Shown: in pieces, positions 32,673 to 41,637 of the stretch
How positions within the stretch are numbered: the first letter of the stretch is position 1
How the letters are laid out: every line of letters begins with the position of its first letter
Source: DATCLS01 sp036563805
GTDB taxonomy: Bacteria > Actinomycetota > Acidimicrobiia > Acidimicrobiales > VFJN01
Assembly: GCA_036563805.1 (NCBI GenBank)
Contig: DATCLS010000090.1
Span: 1 to 64,000, forward strand
DNA length: 64,000 nucleotides
Direction of reading: 5' to 3'
Program-made: the position numbers and the translations under genes
Notes under the pieces: generated by a model
The model's database searches: none
Told to the model about the DNA's origin: nothing
What the model saw: only the letters and a program-made list of their open reading frames with translations

Positions 32673-33392
32673 ATGGGGTCTCTCCTGCGGGCTGCGAAGC
32701 GTGCACCGCTCGTCGACAGGGTGCTGGCGATACCGCTGGTCGACAGGCTGGTGTCGTCGCGGCTCGTCCAGAAGCTGGTGAAGTACTCGGCGGCGTCGGC
32801 CGCCGGCGTGCTGGTCGGCCAGGCCACGCTCGTGTTCTGCCTCGAGGTGCTCGACTGGCCGGCGCTGGGGGCGAACCTGGCGTCCGTCACGCTCGGGTGC
32901 GTGCCCAACTACACGATCAACCGGTACTGGACGTGGCAGCAGACCGGGCAGAACCGCCTGTGGGGCGAGGTCATCCCGTTCTGGTTCATGGCCGCCGCCG
33001 GGGCCCTGCTGTCGATGCTGGCGGTGGCGTTCGCCGACCACCAGTGGGGCACGACCTTGGCCGTGGCGATCGCCAACCTGGCCGGGTTCGGCGTGCTGTG
33101 GATCGCCAAGTTCCTCGTCCTCGACAAGATCATGTGGCGGGTCGTCCACGACCTGCACCCCGAGGTCGAGGTGCCGCCCGAGATGGCCGACGAGCTCGGC
33201 GTGGACGTCGCCGACGCGACCACGGACGCGACCGCCGGCGCGGCCCCGGCCACCACCGCCGCCGACACGAACGGCTCCGCCGACGCCTCGGGCAACGGCA
33301 CGGGGGCGCCGGCCGCCGGCACCGGCGGCACCGGCTCAGCCCTGGGTGGTGCCGTGGCCGAGCAGGTCGGGCAGTCGACCCCGCCACGCTGA
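32673..33392 (+). CDS. GtrA-family membrane protein
   Basis: GtrA-type proteins are small four-helix membrane proteins thought to flip or hand over polyprenyl-linked sugars. Here residues about 30-150 hold the four helices, including LVKYSAASAAGVLVGQATLV, GCVPNYTINRYWTW (the N-x-x-x-N/R-W signature) and LAGFGVLWIAKFLVLDKIM. The last 60 residues form an Ala/Thr/Gly/Asn tail. The 3' end overlaps the convergent purL gene by 57 bases. It interrupts a purine cluster and has its own promoter, so it is probably functionally unrelated to its neighbours. Confidence 0.85.
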   Translation: MGSLLRAAKRAPLVDRVLAIPLVDRLVSSRLVQKLVKYSAASAAGVLVGQATLVFCLEVLDWPALGANLASVTLGCVPNYTINRYWTWQQTGQNRLWGEVIPFWFMAAAGALLSMLAVAFADHQWGTTLAVAIANLAGFGVLWIAKFLVLDKIMWRVVHDLHPEVEVPPEMADELGVDVADATTDATAGAAPATTAADTNGSADASGNGTGAPAAGTGGTGSALGGAVAEQVGQSTPPR

Positions 33393-35561
33393 CACCGCGG
33401 CCTCCAGCGGCAGGTCGACCATCCCCTCGACGGTGAGCCGGTCGCCGCCGGCCTCGCCGATCACCCGCCCGTCCACACCGGCCGCCCCCTGGCGCCGCTG
33501 GACCTCGCCGACGGCGGCCGGGTCCACGGCCAGGACGAACACGCTCGGCGACTCGCCGAACAGCCACCGGTGGTCGCCGCCTGGCGGCGGATCCACCCGG
33601 AAGCCGACGCCCGACGCCACGGCCATCTCAGCCAGCGCCATGCCGACCCCGCCGTCGGCGGCGTCGTGGACCCCGAGGACCAGCCCGTCGTCGACCAGCC
33701 CCCGCACCAGCTCGCACACGGCGGCGTGGGCCGCCAGGTCGAGGGCGGGCGGGGAGCCCCGCCGGTGGCCCTTGGCCCACGCCCAACGCGAGCCGGAGAG
33801 ACCCGCCCTGTCGGGCCCGAGCACGAGGATCCGGGTGCCCTCCACCAGCCGCACGCCCGGGGGCGGGGCGTCGAGGCGGTCGACCATCCCGAGCATGGCC
33901 ACCACGGGCGTCGGGTCGATGTCGCTGCCCCGGCTCTCGTTGTAGAGGCTGACGTTGCCGCCGACGACCGGCACGTGCAGCGCCCGACAGGCCTCGCCCA
34001 TGCCGTCGACGGCCTCGGACAGCTGCCACATCACCTCGGGGTGCTCGGGGTTGCCGAAGTTGAGGCAGTTGACGAGCGCCAGGGGGCGGGCGCCGACGCA
34101 GGCCAGGTTGGCCACCGCCTCGGCGACGACCAGCGCCGTGCCCCGCCGGGGGTCGAGGGCGCACCACCGGTGGTTGCCGTCGGTCGTGAGCGCCAGGCCC
34201 CGCCCCGTGTCCTGCCCGGTGACCGGGTGCTTGAGCCGGAGCACGGTGGCGTCGCCGCCTGGGCCCTCGACGGTGTTGAGGAACAGCTGATGGTCGTACT
34301 GCGACCACACCCACGACCCGTCGGCCAGCATGTCGAGCAGGTCGGCGCCCGGGTCGGCGGGCGGCGGCAGGGCGGCTTCGGCGGCGTCGCCGAGCCGCTC
34401 GGCCAGGTCGGCGGGCTCGGCCCGGGGCCGGTCGAGCAGCGGGGCGTCCTCGTGGAGCGACGCGGCGGGGATGTCGGCCAGCACCTCGCCGTCGGGCCGG
34501 TCGAGGATCCGCAGCCGGCCACCGGCCGTGACCGTGCCGACCACCGCGGCCCGGACCTCCCACCGCTCGCAGATCGCGAGCACCTCGTCGAGGTGGGCGG
34601 GCTCGACGATGGCCAGCATGCGCTCCTGGCTCTCGCTGGTCATGACCTCGTAGGGCTCCATGCCCTCCTCGCGGCGGGGCACCTCGGACACGTACACGTC
34701 CATGCCCACGCCGCCCCGGCTGGCGGTCTCGCTGGTGGCGCACGTCAGGCCGGCGCCGCCCAGGTCCTGGATGCCGACCACCAGCCCAGCGTCGAGCAGG
34801 TCGAGGCAGGCCTCGATGAGCCGCTTCTCCTCGAACGGGTCGCCGACCTGCACGCTCGGCCGCTTGGCCGCGTCGGCCTCGTCGTCGCTGAACCCGGCCG
34901 ACGCCAGGACCGACACGCCGCCGATGCCGTCGCGCCCCGTCGTCGCGCCGAGGAGCACCGCCAGATTGCCGACGCCTGACGCCCGGCCCAACACCAGACG
35001 GTCCTGTGGGAGGATGCCGAGGCAGAAAACGTTCACGAGCGGGTTGTCGCGGTACGTCTCGTCGAAGACGATTTCGCCGCCGACGGTGGGCACGCCGACG
35101 GAGTTCCCGTAGCCGCTGATACCGGATATGACGCCCTCGGCGATCCACCGGCTGCGGGCGTCGGAGAGCGGCCCGAACCGGAGCGGATCCATCAGCGCGA
35201 TGGGCCGCGCGCCCATCGTGAACACGTCGCGCAGGATGCCGCCGATGCCGGTGGCGGCCCCCTGGTAGGGCTCGATGGCGGAGGGGTGGTTGTGGCTCTC
35301 GATGCGGAAGGCGGCGGCCAGCCCGTCGCCCACGTCGACCACGCCGGCGTTCTCGCCGGGGCCGACCAGCACGTTGCGGCCCTCGGTGGGCAGGCGGCGG
35401 AGGTGCAGGCGGCTCGACTTGTACGAGCAGTGCTCGGACCACATGACCGCGTACATGGCGAGCTCGAGGTGGTTCGGCTCGCGCCCGAGGATGCGGGCGA
35501 TGGCGGACGCCTCGTCGTCGGTCAGGCCAAGGGCACGGTGGATCGGCTCCGTGGGGGTCAC
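33336..35561 (-). CDS. purL: Phosphoribosylformylglycinamidine synthase, large subunit
   Basis: ATP-dependent conversion of FGAR and ammonia to FGAM; ammonia comes from PurQ with PurS as linker. From GTG 35561 the protein has 741 residues, the small PurL type. Features are EHCSYKSSR, VLVGPGENAGVVDVGDG, FRIESHNHPSAIEPYQGAATGIGG, GIQDLGGAGLTCATSE, and a second PurM-like half with NCLNFGNPEHPEV and GGNVSLYNE. A start at 35624 is possible but would add 21 unconserved residues. purS and purQ lie upstream in the same orientation, separated by a small opposite-strand gene. Confidence 0.95.
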   Translation of the reverse strand: MTPTEPIHRALGLTDDEASAIARILGREPNHLELAMYAVMWSEHCSYKSSRLHLRRLPTEGRNVLVGPGENAGVVDVGDGLAAAFRIESHNHPSAIEPYQGAATGIGGILRDVFTMGARPIALMDPLRFGPLSDARSRWIAEGVISGISGYGNSVGVPTVGGEIVFDETYRDNPLVNVFCLGILPQDRLVLGRASGVGNLAVLLGATTGRDGIGGVSVLASAGFSDDEADAAKRPSVQVGDPFEEKRLIEACLDLLDAGLVVGIQDLGGAGLTCATSETASRGGVGMDVYVSEVPRREEGMEPYEVMTSESQERMLAIVEPAHLDEVLAICERWEVRAAVVGTVTAGGRLRILDRPDGEVLADIPAASLHEDAPLLDRPRAEPADLAERLGDAAEAALPPPADPGADLLDMLADGSWVWSQYDHQLFLNTVEGPGGDATVLRLKHPVTGQDTGRGLALTTDGNHRWCALDPRRGTALVVAEAVANLACVGARPLALVNCLNFGNPEHPEVMWQLSEAVDGMGEACRALHVPVVGGNVSLYNESRGSDIDPTPVVAMLGMVDRLDAPPPGVRLVEGTRILVLGPDRAGLSGSRWAWAKGHRRGSPPALDLAAHAAVCELVRGLVDDGLVLGVHDAADGGVGMALAEMAVASGVGFRVDPPPGGDHRWLFGESPSVFVLAVDPAAVGEVQRRQGAAGVDGRVIGEAGGDRLTVEGMVDLPLEAAVSAWRGRLPDLLGHGTTQG

Positions 35562-35692
35562 GCAGGCAGCGTAGGCCACGGCTCGACGGGTTCCGCCGAA
35601 CCGTCCATCAGATCGGACGGTCACGCACTAACTGCACATTGCGCGGTATGCCTTGAACGTCCCAAAGAATGCACATGTCGTAAGAAACCAAA

Positions 35693-35698
35693 TATGAT
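35693..35698 (+). promoter_or_regulatory. Leaderless promoter of the small basic-protein gene
   Basis: TATGAT ends 8 bases before ATG 35707. TGCACA (35670-35675) sits 17 bases upstream as a possible -35. The preceding 80 bases are unusually A/T-rich for this window. No ribosome binding site is present. Confidence 0.55.
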
Positions 35699-35706
35699 CC
35701 GCGGGC

Positions 35707-36123
35707 ATGGCAACCACAACCCGCAAGCGAACGCCCATGTCGAACGAGCACAAGGCCGCCTTGGCCGAAGGCCGCGATCAGGGGCGGGCGGTGCGGCGCT
35801 ACCTCGAAGCCCTTGAGGCCAACAAGCCCAAGAGGGGCCGCAAGCGTTCGCCCGAATCAATGAAGAAGCGGCTGGAGGCGATCGAGAACGAGATCGTGGG
35901 GGCCGATCCGCTCAAGCGCTTGCGACTCGTTCAGGAACGGCTCGATCTGCAGGCGGCCCTCGAGGCGTCGCAGTCGTCGGTCGATCTCGAAGCCTTGGAG
36001 AAGGACTTCATCAAGGCCGCCGCCACGTACAGCGAGCGCAAGGGTATCTCCTACTCTGCATGGCGCGAGCTCGGCGTGCCGACTTCCGTGCTCGAGCGGG
36101 CCGGAATCACCCGAAACAGCTGA
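35707..36123 (+). CDS. Small basic protein of unknown function
   Basis: A 138-residue protein, lysine/arginine-rich at the N terminus (KPKRGRKRSPESMKKRLEAI), followed by predicted helices with heptad-like spacing (RLRLVQERLDLQAALEAS). A compact C-terminal motif, YSERKGISYSAWRELGVP then SVLERAGI, looks like a small helical nucleic-acid- or protein-binding element. I do not recognise a named family. The basic N terminus and strong leaderless promoter hint at an abundant DNA- or RNA-associated protein, which is inference. It lies alone on the plus strand between purQ and purL. Confidence 0.8.
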   Translation: MATTTRKRTPMSNEHKAALAEGRDQGRAVRRYLEALEANKPKRGRKRSPESMKKRLEAIENEIVGADPLKRLRLVQERLDLQAALEASQSSVDLEALEKDFIKAAATYSERKGISYSAWRELGVPTSVLERAGITRNS

Positions 36124-36156
36124 TTCGCCGGTGTCCGGCACACGAAAGACGTAGGA

Positions 36157-36177
36157 CGGCCGATGGCGGGTCGGCCG
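36157..36177 (+). terminator. Hairpin after the small basic-protein gene
   Basis: CGGCCGA-tggcggg-TCGGCCG forms a perfect 7-bp stem 34 bases after the stop codon. It may also serve the convergent purQ transcript. Confidence 0.45.
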
Positions 36178-36249
36178 CCTCCGTAGGAGCGGACGCCGAG
36201 CGCGCCGGACGCGGCGAGCGCCGGGAGCCGGGCGCTCGGAAGCCGGCGC

Positions 36250-36927
36250 TCAGGCTGCGAGCGCGCCGGCCGCGACCAGGAGCGAGCGCAGCAGCACCAA
36301 CCCGTCCGTCGACCCGAGCAGCGCGTGGCTCGCCCGCTCGGGGTGCGGCATGAGCCCCACGACGTTGCGACCCGCCGAGCAGATGCCGGCGATGGAGTCG
36401 GTCGAGCCGTTGGGGTTGTCGACGTACCGGAACACGATGCGCTCGTCGGCCCGGAGCTCGGCCAGCGTGGCCTCGTCGCAGGTGTAGTTGCCGGAGAAGT
36501 GGTTGATGGGGATCCGCAGCGTGGTGCCGGGGGCCACGTCACGGGTCAGCGCCGTGCCCGACGCCTCGACCCGCACGGTCGTGGGCCGGCACAGGAACTT
36601 GAGCCCGGCGTTGCGCTGAAGAGCGCCCGGCAGCAAGCCCGACTCGGTCAGCACCTGGAAGCCGTTGCAGATGCCGACCACGGGCCCGCCCGCCTCGGCG
36701 AAGGCGACGATCGCCTCCATGATCGGCGAGAACCGGGCGATGGCCCCGGGCCGCAGGTAGTCGCCGTGGGCGAAGCCACCGGGGAGGACGACGGCGTCGA
36801 CGTCGCCGAGCGACCGGTCGCCGTGCCACAGCAGGCGCCCCTCGCCGCCGGCGGCCCCGACGCCCTCGACGACGTCGTGCTCGCAGTTGGAGCCGGGGAA
36901 CACGACGACCCCGACGCGCGCCGCCAT
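36250..36927 (-). CDS. purQ: Phosphoribosylformylglycinamidine synthase, glutaminase subunit
   Basis: A class I glutamine amidotransferase feeding ammonia to PurL. The 225-residue protein has VVVFPGSNCEHD, LPGGFAHGDYLRPGAIA, nucleophile motif VVGICNGFQVL with Cys, and the His/Glu pair in GLMPHPERA. Its ATG overlaps the purS stop by one base (TGATG), which indicates termination-reinitiation coupling and matched synthesis of the two subunits. Confidence 0.96.
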   Translation of the reverse strand: MAARVGVVVFPGSNCEHDVVEGVGAAGGEGRLLWHGDRSLGDVDAVVLPGGFAHGDYLRPGAIARFSPIMEAIVAFAEAGGPVVGICNGFQVLTESGLLPGALQRNAGLKFLCRPTTVRVEASGTALTRDVAPGTTLRIPINHFSGNYTCDEATLAELRADERIVFRYVDNPNGSTDSIAGICSAGRNVVGLMPHPERASHALLGSTDGLVLLRSLLVAAGALAA

Positions 36928-37247
36928 CAGGCCTGCTCCTCGCCGGTGCCGACGGGCTGGCCGGCGCCGTTGGCGGTGCCCGTCGCCCCTCCCTCGGCCA
37001 CCTGCTCGACCGTGACGGTGGCCGACTCGATGACCGGGTTGGTGAGGAACCGGGCGCACATGTCGCGCACCTCGGCCTCGGCCCTCTCGGCGTCGGGAGC
37101 GTCGAGGGCGAAGCGGAAGCACTTGCCGACCCTCACCCCGCTGACCCCCTCGAACCCGAGGGCGGGTAGCGACCGCTCGATGGTCGCCCCCTCGGGATCG
37201 GCGATGCCGTCGTGGAGGCGGGTCTCGACGAGGACCGAGAAGCGCAT
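36927..37247 (-). CDS. purS: Phosphoribosylformylglycinamidine synthase, PurS subunit
   Basis: A small bridging subunit of the PurSQL complex. From ATG 37247 it has 106 residues: the 80-residue PurS fold begins MRFSVLVETRLHDGIADPEG, continues with GVSGVRVGKCFRFAL, and ends NPVIESATVTVE. A 20-residue Gly-rich tail follows. A GTG start at 37286 would overlap purC. A TACGCT hexamer 6 bases before the ATG suggests a separate leaderless promoter at the purC end. Confidence 0.94.
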   Translation of the reverse strand: MRFSVLVETRLHDGIADPEGATIERSLPALGFEGVSGVRVGKCFRFALDAPDAERAEAEVRDMCARFLTNPVIESATVTVEQVAEGGATGTANGAGQPVGTGEEQA

Positions 37248-37253
37248 GCGGTC

Positions 37254-37259
37254 AGCGTA
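37254..37259 (-). promoter_or_regulatory. Leaderless -10 element for purS-purQ
   Basis: Minus-strand TACGCT lies 6 bases before ATG 37247, in the 31-base gap after purC. Confidence 0.4.
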
Positions 37260-37278
37260 ACGGGGCGCCGGGCGCGGC

Positions 37279-38178
37279 TCAGCCACCGGCGCCCGGCCAG
37301 TCGGCGAACGAGCGGCCCGTGACCCGCTCGTAGGCCTCGATGTACCGCCGGCTCGTGGCCGCGACCACGTCGGGCGGCAGCGGCGGGGGCGGCGGCTTCT
37401 TGTCCCAGTCGAGCGTGTCGAGGTAATCGCGCACCGGCTGCTTGTCGAACGACGGCGGCGTGCGGCCGGGCTCCCAGCCGTCGACCGGCCAGAACCGGGA
37501 CGAGTCGGGCGTCAGCACCTCGTCGCACAGCACGAGCTCGCCGTCGACCAGGCCCAGCTCGAACTTGGTGTCGGCGATGATGATGCCCCGCTCCCGGGCC
37601 CACTCGGCGCCCCGCCGGTACAGCTCGAGCGAGACGTCGCGCACCTTGGCCGCCAGCGACTCGCCGAGCAGCTCGGCCGCCGCCGAGAACGAGATGTTCT
37701 CGTCGTGGCCCTCTTCGGCCTTGGTCGACGGGGTGAACACGGGCTCGGGCAGGCGGTCGGATTCGCGCAGGCCCGCGGGCAGCGGCGAGCCGTGCATGGT
37801 GCCGGATCGGCGGTATTCCTTCCACGCCGAGCCGGACAGGTACCCCCGCACGATGCACTCCACCGGCAACATCTCGGCCCGGCGGGTGATCATGATGCGC
37901 CCCGCCAGGTCGGCCGGGCCGGCCGCCGCCCGGGCCGACTCGGGGAGGTCGGCGACGTCGGTCGAGATCAGGTGGCCGGGCACCACGTCGGCCAGCTCGG
38001 CGAACCAAAACGCTGACATCGCCGTCAGCACTCGGCCTTTATGGGGGATCGGCTCGGCCATCACCACGTCGAACGCGGACAGGCGATCGCTCGTCACCAT
38101 CAGCAGCCGATCGTCGGCGATGGCATAGATGTCACGCACCTTGCCGGAATGGACGTGGGCGAGACCGAGGTCGGTCAC
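37279..38178 (-). CDS. purC: Phosphoribosylaminoimidazole-succinocarboxamide synthase
   Basis: Joins CAIR and aspartate with ATP to give SAICAR. The 299-residue protein has HSGKVRDIYAI for the ATP loop, SDRLSAFDVVMAEPIPHKG, VECIVRGYLSGSAWKEY, and FELGLVDGELVLCDEVLTPDSSRFW, all diagnostic. A Pro-rich strip (KKPPPPPLPP) near residue 265 is unusual but short. The start is GTG behind AGGGGGT. The 156 bases upstream to purB are relatively A/T-rich and hold two tiny reading frames (10 and 6 codons) whose significance is unclear. Confidence 0.96.
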   Translation of the reverse strand: MTDLGLAHVHSGKVRDIYAIADDRLLMVTSDRLSAFDVVMAEPIPHKGRVLTAMSAFWFAELADVVPGHLISTDVADLPESARAAAGPADLAGRIMITRRAEMLPVECIVRGYLSGSAWKEYRRSGTMHGSPLPAGLRESDRLPEPVFTPSTKAEEGHDENISFSAAAELLGESLAAKVRDVSLELYRRGAEWARERGIIIADTKFELGLVDGELVLCDEVLTPDSSRFWPVDGWEPGRTPPSFDKQPVRDYLDTLDWDKKPPPPPLPPDVVAATSRRYIEAYERVTGRSFADWPGAGG

Positions 38179-38334
38179 GGGGTACCCCCTACGGGCGTGT
38201 TACCGAATAGGACCTTTACAATTGCTGGCGGCGCATGAAGCGCGCATGAGATCGGCGCACAGCGCGCAGGATTCACCGCCGGTGCGCCGCTCTCGTGAGG
38301 CTCATCAGGTCGTCGGACACGTCGGTCTGACACG

Positions 38335-39762
38335 TCAGAGGATCGGCTCCGGAGCGTACGACGCCGCATCCGGGTGGGCGGCCAGCACCTCCTCGACCTG
38401 CCGGCAGAACGCCTCGACCTGGTGGGGCGCAGCGCCGACGAAGCTGATCGGGTCGGCCAGCACGCCCTCGAGCGTCGCCCGCTCGAGGCCGAGGCGCTCG
38501 TCGCCGGCCAAGCGGTCGACGAGGTCGTTGCCCGCCGCCCCCTCGCGCTGGGCCAGCGCCACCGCTCGGGCGTGCTCGCTGATCGCCTCGTGCGCCCGTT
38601 CGCGCCCGACCCCGGCCCGCACCGCGGCCATCAGCACCTTGGTGGTGGCCAGGAACGGCAGGTAGCGGTCGAGCTCGCGGGCGATCACGGCCGGGTAGGC
38701 GCCGAACCCGTCGACCACCGCCAGGAACGTCTCGAACAACCCGTCGGTGGCCAGGAACGCCCCCGGCAGCGCCACCCGGCGGACGACCGAGCACGACACG
38801 TCGCCCTCGTTCCACTGGTCGCCGACGAGCTCGGACACCATCGACAGGTACCCCCGGACGACCACCGCCAAGCCGTTCACCCGTTCGCACGACCGGGTGT
38901 TCATCTTGTGGGGCATGGCCGAGCTGCCGACCTGGCCGGGGGCGAAGCCCTCGGTCACCAGCTCGTGCCCGGCCATGAGGCGGATGGTCGTGGCCAGGCT
39001 GGCCGGCCCGCCGGTGGCCTGCGCCAGCGCGGCCACCACGTCGAAGTCGAGCGAGCGGGGGTAGACCTGGCCGACGTTGGTCAGCGCCGCCCCGAAGCCC
39101 AGATGCTCAAGCACCGCGGTCTCGAGCCGGTCGACGGCCGCCGGGTCGCCGCCCAGCAGGTCGAGCTGGTCCTGCTGCGTGCCGACCGGCCCCTTGATGC
39201 CCCGCAGCGGGTAGCGGGCGACCAGCTCGTCGACGCGCCGGTAGGCCTGGAGCAGCTCCTCGCCGGCGTTGGCGAACCGCTTGCCCAGCGTGGTGGCCTG
39301 GGCCGCCACGTTGTGGCTGCGCCCGACCATCACGAGCGTGGCGTGCTCAGCCGCCCGGGCGGCCAGGCGGGCCAGGGCGCTGGCCATGCGCTCGCGCACC
39401 AGCACGAGCGCCGAGCGCACCTGGAGCTGCTCGACGTTCTCGGTGAGGTCGCGGGAGGTCATGCCCGCGTGGGCGTGCTCGTGGCCGGCGAGCGCCGAGA
39501 ACTCCTCGATGCGGGCCTTCACGTCGTGGCGGGTGACCCGCTCGCGGGCCTCGATCGACGCCAGGTCGACCTTGTCGACGACCGCCCGGTAGGCCTCGAT
39601 GGCCTCGGCGGGGATGGGGACGCCGAGCGACCGCTGGGCCTCCATGACCGCCACCCACAAGCGGCGCTCGAGCCGCACCTTGTTCTCGGGCGACCACAGC
39701 TCGACCATGGGCCGGCTGGCGTACCGGGAGGCCAGGACGTCGGGCAGGACCGGCTTGCTCAC
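38335..39762 (-). CDS. purB: Adenylosuccinate lyase
   Basis: Releases fumarate from SAICAR and from adenylosuccinate, so it acts twice in AMP synthesis. From GTG 39762 the protein has 475 residues. It shows RYASRPMVELWSPENKV, AHAGMTSRDLTENVEQ (catalytic His region), MVGRSHNVAAQATTLGKR, and the fumarase-superfamily signature GSSAMPHKMNTRSCERV. The start was chosen because VSKPVLPDVLASRY aligns with family N termini; a further 13 residues upstream are possible. Confidence 0.95.
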   Translation of the reverse strand: MSKPVLPDVLASRYASRPMVELWSPENKVRLERRLWVAVMEAQRSLGVPIPAEAIEAYRAVVDKVDLASIEARERVTRHDVKARIEEFSALAGHEHAHAGMTSRDLTENVEQLQVRSALVLVRERMASALARLAARAAEHATLVMVGRSHNVAAQATTLGKRFANAGEELLQAYRRVDELVARYPLRGIKGPVGTQQDQLDLLGGDPAAVDRLETAVLEHLGFGAALTNVGQVYPRSLDFDVVAALAQATGGPASLATTIRLMAGHELVTEGFAPGQVGSSAMPHKMNTRSCERVNGLAVVVRGYLSMVSELVGDQWNEGDVSCSVVRRVALPGAFLATDGLFETFLAVVDGFGAYPAVIARELDRYLPFLATTKVLMAAVRAGVGRERAHEAISEHARAVALAQREGAAGNDLVDRLAGDERLGLERATLEGVLADPISFVGAAPHQVEAFCRQVEEVLAAHPDAASYAPEPIL

Positions 39763-39862
39763 GCCCCACAGTGTGGCCGGCGCCCGGCCCCACCTCGACA
39801 TCCGGCGGGCGCGGGGCCGGCCCGGGCCCCAGCCGGAGGGCGGCGCCGCCGACCGGCCGACG

Positions 39863-40327
39863 TCAGCGGCGCTGGGCCATCTCCTCGCGGTGGGTGGCGA
39901 GCTGGCGGGCCAGGTCGGGGTCGTCGACGGCCAGGATCTGCACGGCCAGCAGGGCGGCGTTCATGGCGCCGTCGATGGCCACGGTCGCCACCGGGATGCC
40001 CTTGGGCATCTGGACGGTGGCGTACAGGGCGTCGACGCCGTTGAGCGCCCCGCCGGACAGGGGCACGCCGATGACGGGCAGCGTCGTGTGGGCGGCGACG
40101 GCCCCGGCCAGGTGGGCGGCCATGCCGGCGCCGCAGATGATCGCCGCGTAGCCGGCGTCGCGGGCGGAGGTGGCGAACTGGGCCACGGCCGCCGGGGTGC
40201 GGTGGGCGGACATGACCCGCACGTCGGCCTCGACGCCGTAGCGGGCCAGCGTGTCGGCGGCCGGGGCCATCTTGTCCTTGTCGCTGGGGGATCCCATGAG
40301 GATCGCCACCTTGCGGGGGGCGCTCAT
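39863..40327 (-). CDS. purE: 5-(Carboxyamino)imidazole ribonucleotide mutase
   Basis: Class I PurE, converting N5-CAIR to CAIR. The 154-residue protein has VAILMGSPSDKDKM, VMSAHRTP with the catalytic His, IICGAGMAAHLAGAVAAHT and VIGVPLSGGALNG followed by GVDALYATVQMP. Class I PurE normally works with PurK, which is not in this window. The ATG overlaps the purD stop (ATGA). Confidence 0.96.
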   Translation of the reverse strand: MSAPRKVAILMGSPSDKDKMAPAADTLARYGVEADVRVMSAHRTPAAVAQFATSARDAGYAAIICGAGMAAHLAGAVAAHTTLPVIGVPLSGGALNGVDALYATVQMPKGIPVATVAIDGAMNAALLAVQILAVDDPDLARQLATHREEMAQRR

Positions 40328-41544
40328 GCCTTCGCTGCCTCCTGGGCGATGTCGCTGCGGTGGTGGACGCCGGGCCACGAGATGTGGCCGGCGGCGTCGT
40401 AGGCCCGGTCGCGGGCCTCGGCGATGGTGGCGCCGGTCGCGGTGACGTCGAGCACCCGGCCCCCGGCGGTCACGAGCCGGCCCGCGTCGTCGATGGCCAC
40501 GCCGGCGCAGAACACGGTGGCGCCCGCCCGCTCGGCCTCGGGGACGCCGGTGATGACGTCGCCGGTGCGGGGCCGGGCCGGGTAGCCCTCGGCCGCCAGC
40601 ACGACGGTCACGCAGGCGTCGTCGACGAAGCGGGGCTCGGTGCGCAGGTGGCCGGCGGCGGCCTCGGCCAGCAGCTCGGCCAGGTCGCCGTCGAGCCGGG
40701 GCAGGACCACCTGGGCCTCGGGGTCGCCGAAGCGGACGTTGAACTCGACCAGCTTGGGCCCCTCGTCGGTCAGCATCAGGCCGGCGTACAGCACGCCCCG
40801 GTAGTCGATGCCACGACGCCGCAGCTCGCCCAACGTGGGCTCGACGCACCGGTCCATCACGGCTTCGACGACCTCGGGGGGCGCCACGGGGACGGGCGAG
40901 TAGGCGCCCATACCGCCGGTGTTGGGGCCGGTGTCGCCGTCGCCGACCCGCTTGAAGTCCTGAGCGGGGGCGAGCGGGACCGCCCGCTGCCCGTCGCACA
41001 CGGCCAGCACCGACAGCTCGGGGCCGGTCATGCCCTCCTCGATCACCACCCGGCGGCCGGCGTCGCCGAAGCGCTCGCCGGCCAGCTTGGCCCGCACGTC
41101 GTCCTCCGCCTCGGCCAGCGACTCGGTGACGAGCACACCCTTGCCGGCCGCCAGGCCGTCGGTCTTGACGACGTACGGCGGCGGCAGCGTGCGCAGGAAG
41201 GCGAGGGCCGGCTCGGCGGCGTCGAACGACCGGTGGCGGGCGGTGGGCACGCCGGCCGCGGCCACCAGCTCCTTCATCCAGGCCTTGGACCCCTCGAGCC
41301 GGGCGCCGTCGGCGCCGGGGCCGAACACCAGTCGGCCACGGGACCGCAGCTCGTCGGCCAGGCCCGCCACGAGCGGAGCCTCGGGGCCGACGACGACGAG
41401 GTCGGCCTCGACGTCCTGCGGTGGCGTGGCCACCGACCCGGGGATCCCCGGGTTGCCGGGCGTGACGACGACCTCGGCCGTGCGGCCGAGCACGTGGGCG
41501 AGGGCGTGCTCGCGCCCGCCCGATCCGACGACGCAAACCTTCAC
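40324..41544 (-). CDS. purD: Phosphoribosylamine-glycine ligase
   Basis: ATP-grasp enzyme joining phosphoribosylamine and glycine. The 406-residue protein has VCVVGSGGREHALAHVLGR, VGPEAPLVAGLADELR, PYVVKTDGLAAGKGVLV, the family signature RFGDPEAQVVLPRLDGDL, and a C-terminal domain with RTGDVITGVPEAERAG. GTG start behind GGGAGG. Stop overlaps purE; 93 bases separate it from purA upstream. Confidence 0.96.
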   Translation of the reverse strand: MKVCVVGSGGREHALAHVLGRTAEVVVTPGNPGIPGSVATPPQDVEADLVVVGPEAPLVAGLADELRSRGRLVFGPGADGARLEGSKAWMKELVAAAGVPTARHRSFDAAEPALAFLRTLPPPYVVKTDGLAAGKGVLVTESLAEAEDDVRAKLAGERFGDAGRRVVIEEGMTGPELSVLAVCDGQRAVPLAPAQDFKRVGDGDTGPNTGGMGAYSPVPVAPPEVVEAVMDRCVEPTLGELRRRGIDYRGVLYAGLMLTDEGPKLVEFNVRFGDPEAQVVLPRLDGDLAELLAEAAAGHLRTEPRFVDDACVTVVLAAEGYPARPRTGDVITGVPEAERAGATVFCAGVAIDDAGRLVTAGGRVLDVTATGATIAEARDRAYDAAGHISWPGVHHRSDIAQEAAKA

Positions 41545-41637
41545 GATGTGCGTTCCTCCCTGCGGGCTCTCGTGCGCGTGCGGGCTCTCATGCGGGCGCT
41601 CCGGCGACCCTCCTGCGGGCGGCCGGCTCGGGCCGGC

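Noticed and set aside
38179..38334. Purine riboswitch upstream of purC
   Set aside because: None of the conserved purine-aptamer loop sequences is present.
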